Positions 6,802 to 14,522 of a DNA stretch of 15,857 nucleotides are shown here, piece after piece; positions within the stretch are counted from its first letter, which is position 1; the number at the start of each line of letters is the position of its first letter. The stretch lies in the NCBI GenBank assembly GCA_964455095.1, contig CAYVUV010000064.1:1-15857 (forward strand), given 5' to 3'. The notes under the pieces are model-generated. The model did no database searches. It saw nothing but the letters and a program-made list of their open reading frames with translations, and had not been told where the DNA came from. Position numbers and translations under genes: made by a program. This stretch comes from CAYVUV01 sp964455095 (lineage in GTDB: Bacteria > Desulfobacterota > Binatia > HRBIN30 > CADEER01).

Positions 6802-6992
6802 GACGAGATCATACCGGTCAAGTCGATGCGACGGTACACGCCGAGTCGCCCGGGCCCAAGTGCTTCGCCAGAACGGCTCCGCGAAAGCGGCTCGTGTGCC
6901 AACATCCGGAAACCACCGAGCGGCATTCCGAGTTGCGCAAAACGCGTGCGGGCTGATAGTCGACGTCCGCTCAGCTGAGTGAGGTCGGCGCA
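6802..6992. promoter_or_regulatory. Divergent intergenic region, likely promoters for decarboxylase and exchanger
   Basis: The 191 bases between two divergent starts hold no credible gene and should contain both promoters. I could not identify confident -35/-10 pairs. Short complementary arms occur near the decarboxylase end (TACC at 6812-6815 with GGTA at 6833-6836, enclosing GTCG and CGAC), but they are imperfect. GAGGT before ATG 6993 is the exchanger's probable ribosome site. Confidence 0.4.
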
Positions 6993-8684
6993 ATGGGGTG
7001 GATTGTCACGACGTTTCGGCAGTACCCCGAGCTGGCGATCTTCGCGACGATCGCGATCGGCTACTGGCTGGGCAACCGCAAGCTCGGCAGCTTCAGCCTC
7101 GGACCCGTCACTGGCGTCCTGCTCGCCGGCGTGCTGGTCGGACAGATGCAGATCGCCATCTCGCCACAAGTCAAAGCGGTCTTCTTCATCATGTTCCTCT
7201 TCGCCACCGGCTACGGTGTCGGCCCGCAGTTCTTTCGCGGCCTGAAGAGCGACGGGCTGCCGCAGGTGCTGTTTGCCGTACTGCAATGCCTGGTCTCGCT
7301 TCTCACCGCGTACGGAGTGGCGCGGTTGCTGGGCTATGACGCGGGGATGGCGGCCGGGCTGCTGTCCGGATCGCAGACGACCTCGACGATCCTCGGCGTC
7401 GCCACCAACACAATCGACCAGCTCAACCTCGCCGCCGAGGAAAAGGCGACGCTGATCAATCACATCCCGGTGGCGTACGCGGTCACGTACGTCTTCGGTA
7501 CGGCCGGAGCGGCGTGGCTGTTGGGGACGCTGGGGCCCAAGTTGCTCGGTGTCGATCTCGCCGCCGAGTGCAAGACGCTCGAGTCGACGATGAGCGGCGC
7601 GGAAGCCGCGCCCGGGGTGGTCTCGGCCGGGCGCCGGATCGACGCGCGCGCCTTTCGCGTCAGCAATGATCAATGGGTGGACCAGTCGGTGGCGGAGCTG
7701 GAAGAGAAGCTGCGCGACACTCGCACCTGCATCGCGCGCATCCGTCGCGACGGCGAGATCATCGACGCCGAGCCGACCACACCGGTGCGGCGCGGCGATG
7801 TGATCGCCGTCGTCGGACGGCGCGACGTGCTGGTGGACTCCGACCTCGGCATGGGACCGGAGGTGCACGATTTCGAGTTGCTGGACTTCCCCGCCGAAGT
7901 CGTCGACGTCGTCGTGACGAACCGGGATCTCGCCGGCAAGACGATCCAGGACATCGCCGACTCGGAGACTGGGCGCACGCGGACTCGCGGGGTATATCTC
8001 ACCGGGCTCGTGCGCGGCGGCGAGGAGATGCCCTTTGCCCCCCGCACCACGGTCGATCGCGGCGATGTGCTGCGCATCGTCGGCGCGCCCCACCACGTCA
8101 CCCGTGCCGCCGAGCATCTCGGTTACGCCGACCGTGCCACCGACGCCACCGACCTGGTCTTCGTCGGCGCCGGGATCGCGCTGGGCGGACTGATCGGATC
8201 GTTGACGCTGACCGTTGGCGGCGCGCCGCTGAGCCTGAGCACCAACGGCGGCGCCCTGATCGCCGGGTTGGTCTTCGGCTGGTTGCGTTCCGTCAATCGC
8301 GCCTTCGGGCGCGTGCCCGCGCCGGCGTTGTGGATCTTCAACAAAGTCGGCTTGACTGGTTTCATCGCCGCCGTCGGCATCAGCTCCGGCCCGAGCTTCG
8401 TCGCCGGGCTGCGCGAAGCCGGAGTGAGTCTCTTCGCTGCCGGCATCGTCTGCACCGCGGTGCCGCTGCTGGTCGGCCTGTTGATGGGTAAGTACCTGTT
8501 CAAGTTCCACCCGGCCATTACGTTGGGCGCGGCGGCGGGCGCGCAAACGACGACCGCGGCCTTGCCGCTGCTCGAGAGTGTCGCGCGCAGCAAAGCCCCC
8601 GCGCTCGGCTACACCGTCCCCTTTGCCGTCGGCATCGTCCTGCTCACCATCTGGGGCATGGTGATCGTCCTGTTGCTGCAATGA
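6993..8684 (+). CDS. Aspartate:alanine exchanger-family transporter (AspT/YidE/YbjL-like)
   Basis: The 563-residue inner-membrane protein has the duplicated layout of the AAEx family (TC 2.A.81). A first membrane block (about 10-185), two soluble regulatory RCK-C/TrkA-C domains (about 212-290 and 295-378, each with an RRGD or DRGD turn before a V-V-G or I-V-G strand) and a second membrane block (about 385-562) occur in order. An internal repeat is visible in GSQTTST (126-132) and GAQTTTA (516-522), equivalent positions of the two halves. Known AspT exchanges aspartate for alanine electrogenically; most homologues are untested. ATG 6993 follows GAGGT with about eight-base spacing. Downstream genes encode a glutaminase and a dicarboxylate-type porin, which supports an acidic or amide amino-acid substrate, but this is inference. 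Confidence 0.88.
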   Translation: MGWIVTTFRQYPELAIFATIAIGYWLGNRKLGSFSLGPVTGVLLAGVLVGQMQIAISPQVKAVFFIMFLFATGYGVGPQFFRGLKSDGLPQVLFAVLQCLVSLLTAYGVARLLGYDAGMAAGLLSGSQTTSTILGVATNTIDQLNLAAEEKATLINHIPVAYAVTYVFGTAGAAWLLGTLGPKLLGVDLAAECKTLESTMSGAEAAPGVVSAGRRIDARAFRVSNDQWVDQSVAELEEKLRDTRTCIARIRRDGEIIDAEPTTPVRRGDVIAVVGRRDVLVDSDLGMGPEVHDFELLDFPAEVVDVVVTNRDLAGKTIQDIADSETGRTRTRGVYLTGLVRGGEEMPFAPRTTVDRGDVLRIVGAPHHVTRAAEHLGYADRATDATDLVFVGAGIALGGLIGSLTLTVGGAPLSLSTNGGALIAGLVFGWLRSVNRAFGRVPAPALWIFNKVGLTGFIAAVGISSGPSFVAGLREAGVSLFAAGIVCTAVPLLVGLLMGKYLFKFHPAITLGAAAGAQTTTAALPLLESVARSKAPALGYTVPFAVGIVLLTIWGMVIVLLLQ

Positions 8685-8885
8685 ATCACATGGCCGGACC
8701 CTCGACACCCGCATGGCGACACTGGTAGTTGGTGGCCGCACGATTCAGTTGACGCAAACCTCGCGCCTGGAGGTTGACCCTTGAATACATCGACGACCAC
8801 GAGTCACCGATCGGTACACCGCCATACCGCAAGCGATCGGTGCGACGGGCTCGATCTTCGACACCAACCTGGAGAGGTCATTCTG
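8685..8885. promoter_or_regulatory. Intergenic region upstream of the amidohydrolase-glutaminase-porin cluster
   Basis: The 201 bases contain no credible gene. A perfect 10-bp palindrome (ACCGATCGGT, 8806-8815) and a partial copy of its right half (CGATCGGT, 8834-8841) lie 44-80 bases before the amidohydrolase start, a plausible place for an operator. TTGACC at 8774-8779 resembles a -35 box, but I see no matching -10. Confidence 0.25.
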
Positions 8886-9941
8886 ATGCGCACACTCCGC
8901 ACGATCGCGTTCGCGCTCGTCACGCTCGGCCTCGTCGGATGGAGCCTGCCGGCGCGCGCCTACGACCTCAACGACAGCCACTTCCACCTCACCAACTACA
9001 TCCAGGAGGGGACCGACATCCGGAAGTTCCTGGACATCATGGGCAGCCGCGTCGGCCGCGTGGCGCTCTTCGGCATCCCACTGCAACAGGAGTGGTCGTA
9101 TCGCGTCTCGGGCGACGCCGCCCCCGGCTACTACCTCGATAGCGACGCCGACCTCTACTACTACGCGTTTACCGACGCCTTCATCGCCATGGCCTACAAG
9201 TCGCTGACGCCCGAGCAGCAGGCGCGTTTCGACCCGATGATCACCGGCTTCAATCCGGCCGACATGTACGGCGTCGACCACATTCGCCGCGTCCTGCAGA
9301 CTTTCCCCGGCGTCTTCTCCGGCATCGGCGAGTTCACCATCCACAAGGAGTTCGTGTCCTCGAAGATCGCCGGCGACGTCGCCAGCCTGACCGACCCGGC
9401 GCTGGACCGCATCCTCGATTTTGCCGGCGAGGTGGGCCTGGTAGTCATCATCCACAACGACATCCACATGCCGTTCGCCAAACCGGACAAGGCGCGAACC
9501 TACTTCGACCAGATGAAGGCGCTCCTCACCCGCCACCCCAAGACGACCATCATCTGGGCGCACACCGGACTCGGGCGCATCGTCCAGCCCCTGCCCGGGC
9601 ACATCGCGCTGCTCGAAGAGATCCTGAAGGATCCCCACCTGCAGCACGTGTACTTCGACATCTCGTGGACCGAGGTCGCCAAGTACGTCGTGGCGTCGCC
9701 GGAATCGGTCGCGCTCACGGCCGGCATGCTCAAGCGCTATCCCGATCGCGTGCTGCTCGGCACGGACGAGGTGGCGCCGAGCGACCAGGCTTCGTATCTC
9801 AAGATCTACGACACCTATCAGCCGCTGTGGCAGGCGTTGCCGGCGGACGTCAGCCGCAAGATACGGCTCGAGAACTACGAACGACTCTTCGACCAGGCGC
9901 GCAAGAGGGTGCGGGCCTGGGAGACTGCCAACATCCACTGA
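8886..9941 (+). CDS. Exported metal-dependent amidohydrolase (Amidohydro-rel/PF04909 type)
   Basis: From ATG 8886 (ribosome site GGAGAGGT) the protein has 351 residues. A Sec signal peptide covers residues 1-25 (cleavage after ARA). The mature part has the amidohydrolase-superfamily metal site in order: SHFH (H32, H34), E149 in GIGEF, H190 in VIIH, H226 in WAHTGLGR and D294 in LLGTDE, followed by the usual NYERLF tail motif. The site is complete, so a metal-dependent hydrolase or decarboxylase acting in the periplasm is expected. Its substrate cannot be predicted; an N-acyl, lactam or ester compound is possible. The glutaminase gene begins 15 bases downstream. An alternative ATG at 8781 would add 35 residues ahead of the signal peptide and is rejected. 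Confidence 0.87.
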   Translation: MRTLRTIAFALVTLGLVGWSLPARAYDLNDSHFHLTNYIQEGTDIRKFLDIMGSRVGRVALFGIPLQQEWSYRVSGDAAPGYYLDSDADLYYYAFTDAFIAMAYKSLTPEQQARFDPMITGFNPADMYGVDHIRRVLQTFPGVFSGIGEFTIHKEFVSSKIAGDVASLTDPALDRILDFAGEVGLVVIIHNDIHMPFAKPDKARTYFDQMKALLTRHPKTTIIWAHTGLGRIVQPLPGHIALLEEILKDPHLQHVYFDISWTEVAKYVVASPESVALTAGMLKRYPDRVLLGTDEVAPSDQASYLKIYDTYQPLWQALPADVSRKIRLENYERLFDQARKRVRAWETANIH

Positions 9942-9956
9942 ATGGGGAGGATGACC

Positions 9957-11048
9957 ATGCACATGCGGGAGATCGAGGGATCGATGCGACGCGCGCTGCT
10001 GTTGGGGATGGTCGCACTCGCGGCGTCGGCCTGCGCGACCAGCGTCGCCAAGGAGTCCGGGCCGGTCGCCGTCGCGCACGTAGCCGCCGCGACCGCCGTA
10101 CCGCCCGGCTCGGAGCCGTTCCAGGCTCTGGTCAACGAGGCCCACGCGAAATTCGCCGCCGTCACCGACGGCAAGAACGCCGACTACATCCCGATCCTCG
10201 CCACCATCCCGTCCGAGCTCTTCGGGGTGGCGATCGCGACGCGCGACGGGCAGGTCTATACGGCAGGCGACGTCGACTACCGCTTCTCGATCCAGTCGGT
10301 TTCGAAGCCGTTCACCGCGGCGCTGGTCATGCAACAGAACGGCGGGCCGGAGATCATCGCCCAGAAAATCGGCGTCGAGCCGACCGGATTGCCGTTCAAC
10401 TCGAAGCTGGCGCTCGAGATCTACAAGGCGCGCTCGGTAAACCCGCTGGTCAACGCCGGCGCCATCGCGGCGGTGAGCCTGGTGAAGGCGAAAGACGAGA
10501 AGGACCGCTGGCAGCAGGTGCTCGGCAACCTGCGCGGTTTCGCCGGCAGCGATGAGCTGCCACTGCTCGAGAAGGTCTACGACTCCGAATACCAGACCGC
10601 CTGGGGGAACCGCGGCATCGCCAACCTGCTCTACAACTGGGAGCGCCTCTACGCCGACCCCGAGGAATCGCTGCGGGTCTACACCAAGCAATGTTCGGTC
10701 GGCATCAACACCAAGGACCTGGCGCTCATGGGCGCGACCCTGGCGAACGGCGGCGTGAATCCCAAGACCGGCAAACGCATGCTCGACGAGGGTTCGGTGC
10801 CCGAGTTGCTCGCCATCATGCTGACCGCCGGCTTCTACGACGAGTCGGGCCGTTGGTCGTTCGACGCCGGCCTGCCGTCGAAGACCGGCGTCGGCGGCGG
10901 CATCGTCGCCGTCGTCCCGGGGCGCTTCGCGATTGCCGCCTTCTCGCCGCGCCTGAACGAGGCGGGCAACAGCGTGCGGGCCCAGAAGGCGATTCGCTAC
11001 GTCGCCGGCAAGCTCGGCGTCGGCATCTTCGGACCGAACCCGGAGTGA
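9957..11048 (+). CDS. glsA: Exported glutaminase, SxxK (beta-lactamase-like) family, probable lipoprotein
   Basis: Glutaminase converts glutamine to glutamate and ammonia. Diagnostic motifs are FSIQSVSKPFT (nucleophile S114, K117), VNPLVNAGAI, the YDSEY region, VYTKQCSV, TLANGGVNP and GVGGGIVAVVPG, all in family order. Unlike the usual cytosolic enzymes, it has a signal sequence: basic MRR at 10-12, then apolar residues up to C26 in LAASAC. This resembles a lipobox with Ala rather than Leu at -3, so a lipoprotein is probable and a simple Sec substrate possible. An Ala/Val-rich tether (about 28-50) precedes the enzyme domain. GGGGAGG at 9944-9950 best fits ATG 9957; ATGs at 9942, 9951, 9963 and 9984 are in frame and compete. 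It sits between the exported amidohydrolase and the porin (11-base gap). Confidence 0.88.
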   Translation: MHMREIEGSMRRALLLGMVALAASACATSVAKESGPVAVAHVAAATAVPPGSEPFQALVNEAHAKFAAVTDGKNADYIPILATIPSELFGVAIATRDGQVYTAGDVDYRFSIQSVSKPFTAALVMQQNGGPEIIAQKIGVEPTGLPFNSKLALEIYKARSVNPLVNAGAIAAVSLVKAKDEKDRWQQVLGNLRGFAGSDELPLLEKVYDSEYQTAWGNRGIANLLYNWERLYADPEESLRVYTKQCSVGINTKDLALMGATLANGGVNPKTGKRMLDEGSVPELLAIMLTAGFYDESGRWSFDAGLPSKTGVGGGIVAVVPGRFAIAAFSPRLNEAGNSVRAQKAIRYVAGKLGVGIFGPNPE

Positions 11049-11059
11049 GAGGAGATCCC

Positions 11060-12469
11060 ATGACGCGCCCATTCATCGCCGCCGCGAGCGCCGTGCTGGC
11101 GCTCGGGTTACCGTTGCCGTCCGCGTATGCGGCCAGCCCGGAAGTCGAGGAGCTGAAGAAGCAGGTGCAGCTACTCCAGCAACGCATCGAGCAGATGGAA
11201 CAACGAGAGAAGGAGAAAGCCGCGGCGGAGGCCAAGCCGGCACCCACACCGGCGGAGGCGGTCGCGACCGGCAGCGAGCCGGGTGTCACGGGCGAGACGA
11301 GCGCCATCAAGGATCGCCGCTCGCTGGTCGATCAGCAGGAAGCGGCGCCGCGCGCCGGCGACCTCACCCTCGATCCCAAGTACAAGGGCTTCACCCGCAT
11401 CCCCAACACCAAGGTGCTGATCAAGTTCAACGCCAAACCGCGCACCGACGTCACCTTCGACACCCAGAACGCCGGCGACGACAACCGCTTCGTCACGGCC
11501 AAGATCCCGGTCACGGGGCAGGCCGATCACGGCGGCGACCCGCGTTTCAACATCAACGCCAAGGGCTCACAGTTGAAGATCGACGTGCGCGCCCCCGAGG
11601 TCGCCGGCAAGCCGCGCTTCTACTACGAGAACGATTTCTACGGCTCGGGCGGCGGCGAGTTCCCGTATCGGATCCGCCACCTCTACGGGCAGTATTACAA
11701 CATCATCGTCGGGCAGACCTTCAGCATCTTCGAGGACCCCGACGTGTGGCCCGACACGGTCGACTACGAAGGACCCAACTCGGCGATTTTCGCCCGCCGT
11801 CCGCTGGTGCGCTACCTGCAGCCGATCGGCACGGAGTGGCAGGTGAACTTCGGCATCGAACAGCCCGAGTCCGAGGTCGACACCACCGGCGAGCCCAACG
11901 CGCGCAGCACCAACAACGCACCCGACGGCGGCGTGAACGCGCGCTGGGAGCGCGAAGGCGTCGGCCACGTGCAAGTGGCGACCATTCTGCGTTCGATCAA
12001 CGTCGAGGACTCGACGCAAGGGAAGCAGAGCGTGTTCGGCTGGGGTCTCAACCTCGCGTCCGGCCTCAATGCCTGGGATGACGACACCTGGCAGGGACAG
12101 GTCACGTACGGCGAGGGGCTGTTCCGCTACAGCAACGACGACTTCTTCAACAACGACGCTGCCTTCGATCGCGACGGCGACCTTGAGCCGATTCCGTATC
12201 TCGGGGTGATGACCGGTTACACGCACCGTTGGACGTCGGCCTGGCGGTCGACGGCGAGCGCCGGGTATGTTCACCTCGACAACAGCTCGAGCCAGGCCGG
12301 CGACGCCTACCATCAGACGGTGTACAGCTCGGCGAATCTCGTCTACCAGTACGGCGCCCGCCTGTCGATCGGCGCCGAGGTGCTCTACGGCCGACGCGAG
12401 ACCAAGGACGGCTCGGACGGCGACGTCGTGCGGCTGACCGCCGGCCTCGTCTACTCGATTTTCGACTGA
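11060..12469 (+). CDS. DcaP-like trimeric outer-membrane porin
   Basis: The 469-residue protein has a signal peptide (cleavage after SAYA, residue 24), a coiled-coil segment (about 27-56, EELKKQVQLLQQRIEQMEQR), an Ala/Pro-rich spacer, and a long beta-rich region with alternating aromatic strands ending VVRLTAGLVYSIFD. This order matches the DcaP family, whose N-terminal coiled coil assists trimerisation. Acinetobacter DcaP passes negatively charged solutes such as dicarboxylates. FNAKPRTDVTFDTQNAG (about 124-140) and FYYENDFYG (about 191-199) are typical early strands. A strong ribosome site (AGAGGAG) precedes ATG 11060, 11 bases after the glutaminase stop. The context suggests uptake of glutamate, aspartate or related anions. 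Family call is fairly firm; solute is inferred. Confidence 0.82.
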   Translation: MTRPFIAAASAVLALGLPLPSAYAASPEVEELKKQVQLLQQRIEQMEQREKEKAAAEAKPAPTPAEAVATGSEPGVTGETSAIKDRRSLVDQQEAAPRAGDLTLDPKYKGFTRIPNTKVLIKFNAKPRTDVTFDTQNAGDDNRFVTAKIPVTGQADHGGDPRFNINAKGSQLKIDVRAPEVAGKPRFYYENDFYGSGGGEFPYRIRHLYGQYYNIIVGQTFSIFEDPDVWPDTVDYEGPNSAIFARRPLVRYLQPIGTEWQVNFGIEQPESEVDTTGEPNARSTNNAPDGGVNARWEREGVGHVQVATILRSINVEDSTQGKQSVFGWGLNLASGLNAWDDDTWQGQVTYGEGLFRYSNDDFFNNDAAFDRDGDLEPIPYLGVMTGYTHRWTSAWRSTASAGYVHLDNSSSQAGDAYHQTVYSSANLVYQYGARLSIGAEVLYGRRETKDGSDGDVVRLTAGLVYSIFD

Positions 12470-12479
12470 CGGCAAGCGG

Positions 12480-12534
12480 CGAACGCCGCGGTCGACGCCG
12501 GCTCTCGAGCTGGACGGGCAGACCGCGGCGTTCG
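12480..12534 (+). terminator. Perfect 14-bp inverted repeat after the porin gene
   Basis: CGAACGCCGCGGTC (12480-12493) and its exact complement (12521-12534) flank a 27-base loop, starting ten bases after the porin stop. The position at the end of the cluster argues for a terminator or a 3'-end stabilising hairpin. No T-tract follows, so intrinsic termination is uncertain. Confidence 0.5.
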
Positions 12535-12665
12535 TATTCGTCCCCGGCGTCCGCCAACGCGCGAGGGCCCCGCCCCCCGGCGGCCGGATCCCGCACGACG
12601 CGTCGCCACCTCATTTTTGGGTTCGCCATGCGGTCGCCCTTCGGCTATGTCGTTTTATCGGTCCC

Positions 12666-14480
12666 ATGAGCCGCGCACAGCCGGGCGAACGTCAGTTCCC
12701 GCTCAACCGAGTGATGTGGAAGCGCTTCCGCCGCGCCATCCGCAGCTTTGCTGGTTCCGAGGTCGGCGCCAAAGGCAAGGTCCTCTTCGTGGCGCTGATC
12801 GCGTTCCTGCTCATGATCAGCGGCCTCAACGTCGTGAACAGCTATGTCGGGCGCGATTTCATGACCGCCATCGCCGAGCGCAACCCGAGCGCGCTCTGGC
12901 ACGAGGCCATCCTGTACGTCGTGGTCTTCGCCGCATCGACCCTGGTGGCCGGCATCTACCGCTTCAGCGAGGAACGGTTGGGCCTGCTGTGGCGCGAATG
13001 GATGACGCGGGAGCTGGTCACCGCCTACCTGCGCCATCCGACATACTACCGCCTCGGTGACCACCTGATCGCCAACGGCGAGATTGCCAATCCCGACCAG
13101 CGCATCGCCGAGGATGTGCGCACGTTCACGGCCAGCACGCTCTCGTTCGTGCTGCTGCTGCTCAACGGCAGCCTCACCGCGATCGCGTTCTCCGGGGTCT
13201 TGTGGACCATCAGTCCCCTGCTGTTCGTCATCGCGGTCGGATACGCCTTCGCCGGCACCTACGTCACCATTCGCCTCGGCTTCCCTCTGATCGGCTTGAG
13301 TTACGCCCAGCTCGACAAGGAGGCCAACTTCCGCGCCGATCTCGTGCACGTGCGCATGCACGGCGAATCGGTCGCGCTGCTGCGCCAGGAGGACCGGCTC
13401 CAGCAGCGACTGCTGCGGCGGATCGCCGATCTCAACGCCAACTTCCGCCGCATGATCGGCGTCAACCTGCGCGTCGGGCTGTTCACCACCGGGTACAACT
13501 ACCTGATCCAGATCGTCCCCGCGCTGATCGTCGCCCCGATGTACTTTCGCGGCCAGATCGAGTTCGGCGTCGTCACCCAATCGGCCATGGCATTCGCGCA
13601 GCTGCTGAGTGCCTTCTCGCTCATCGTCACGCAGTTTCAGTCGCTCTCCTCCTTCACCGCCGTGACGTCCCGCCTCGGCTCGCTGACGGAAGCGCTCGAG
13701 CAGGCCCACGCCTTTGCCGTCGCCAGCACGGCCGTGTGCGAGCACGCCCGGCGGGCCGAGGATTGTCACGTGTGCCGGGAACGGCAGCCGCGGGTGCCCG
13801 GTGTGTCGGCGATCTGGGTTCGCGAGGAGGACGACCAGGTGGCCTACGAGCACCTGACGTTGCGCTCGGCGCGCGACGATCGCATCTTGATCGGCGACCT
13901 CTCGGTCAGCATCCGACCCGGCATGCGCGTGCTGATCGCCGGCGACGCGGCGGCGAAAGTCGCCCTGTTTCGCGTCACCGCCGGCATCTGGGACGTCGGC
14001 GAGGGTCACGTCATCCGGCCGCGGCTGGATCGCATCATGTTTCTGCCCGAACGGCCGTATCTGCCGCCCGCTACGCTGCGCGATCTGCTCGTCGCTCCGG
14101 GACGCAAGCGGCCGTTGCGCGACGAGGAGATTCGTCCGGCCTTGCAGGCGCTCGGCCTCGAGTCCGCGCTGGTCCGCGCCGGCGGGCTCGATACGGAGCA
14201 CGAATGGACCGCCATCCTCTCGCTCGGGGAGCAACACCTGGTGGCGGTGGCGCGGATCCTCATCGCGGCGCCGCTATTCGCCTTTCTCGACCGACCGCAG
14301 ACGGCCCTGACCACAGACCAACTCGAACGCGTCCTCGGCCTGCTGCGCGAGCATGCCATCACGTACCTCACGGTCGGCGACGATCACCAACGTCCCGATC
14401 ACTACGAGGCGCTGTTGGAGCTGGCCTCCGACGGCAGCTGGATCTGGACGCCGGGCAGTGAAACTCGCGCCACCGGATGA
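12666..14480 (+). CDS. SbmA/BacA-type ABC half-transporter with degenerate ATPase domain
   Basis: The 604-residue protein has the SbmA/BacA (ABC_membrane_2) membrane domain (about 35-335), with the family hallmark NPDQRIAEDV at 142-151 and helices near 37-57, 81-97, 160-180, 183-203, 277-293 and 305-325. A nucleotide-binding domain follows (about 380-600), but its motifs are eroded. Walker A is GDAAAKV (426-432) instead of GxxGxGKS, the Q-loop is PERPYLP (E462), the residue after Walker B Asp is R543 instead of Glu, and the H-switch is VGDD (D572). Only the signature LSLGEQ (518-523) is intact. SbmA and BacA work without ATP, driven by protons, so this may be a proton-driven peptide or vitamin importer with a vestigial domain. 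A Cys/His insert occurs at 358-370. No clear ribosome site precedes ATG 12666. Confidence 0.88.
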   Translation: MSRAQPGERQFPLNRVMWKRFRRAIRSFAGSEVGAKGKVLFVALIAFLLMISGLNVVNSYVGRDFMTAIAERNPSALWHEAILYVVVFAASTLVAGIYRFSEERLGLLWREWMTRELVTAYLRHPTYYRLGDHLIANGEIANPDQRIAEDVRTFTASTLSFVLLLLNGSLTAIAFSGVLWTISPLLFVIAVGYAFAGTYVTIRLGFPLIGLSYAQLDKEANFRADLVHVRMHGESVALLRQEDRLQQRLLRRIADLNANFRRMIGVNLRVGLFTTGYNYLIQIVPALIVAPMYFRGQIEFGVVTQSAMAFAQLLSAFSLIVTQFQSLSSFTAVTSRLGSLTEALEQAHAFAVASTAVCEHARRAEDCHVCRERQPRVPGVSAIWVREEDDQVAYEHLTLRSARDDRILIGDLSVSIRPGMRVLIAGDAAAKVALFRVTAGIWDVGEGHVIRPRLDRIMFLPERPYLPPATLRDLLVAPGRKRPLRDEEIRPALQALGLESALVRAGGLDTEHEWTAILSLGEQHLVAVARILIAAPLFAFLDRPQTALTTDQLERVLGLLREHAITYLTVGDDHQRPDHYEALLELASDGSWIWTPGSETRATG

Positions 14481-14522
14481 CGCCCGGCCTGGGCTCCTGT
14501 TCGAGTCTCTTGCCACACTTTG

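Noticed and set aside
6812..6836. An imperfect palindrome as an operator for the RHH-decarboxylase
   Set aside because: Arms are only four bases each and asymmetrically spaced; this is too weak to call an operator without comparative data.
6802..6993. An N-terminal extension of the acetolactate decarboxylase starting at 6993
   Set aside because: The extra 64 residues are Arg-rich and unlike any domain, and this start would overlap the divergent exchanger's start codon. The RHH-like domain begins naturally at ATG 6801.
6789..8741. A 650-codon minus-strand open frame opposite the exchanger gene
   Set aside because: The translation is Arg/Asp/Gln-rich with no domain or hydrophobic pattern, while the plus strand encodes a clear two-half membrane transporter.
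8781..8885. An upstream ATG (8781) as start of the amidohydrolase
   Set aside because: It would place 35 polar residues ahead of a canonical signal peptide, and the ribosome site is positioned for ATG 8886.
8745..11072. A 775-codon open frame on the minus strand, opposite the amidohydrolase and glutaminase genes
   Set aside because: It is antisense to two strongly supported genes, and its product is a low-complexity Arg/Asp/Gly/Val-rich sequence without motifs. Long antisense frames are expected in DNA this rich in G+C.
12645..14237. A 530-codon minus-strand open frame opposite the ABC-type gene
   Set aside because: Shadow of the transporter's codon pattern; composition is typical of antisense GC-rich frames and no family is recognisable.
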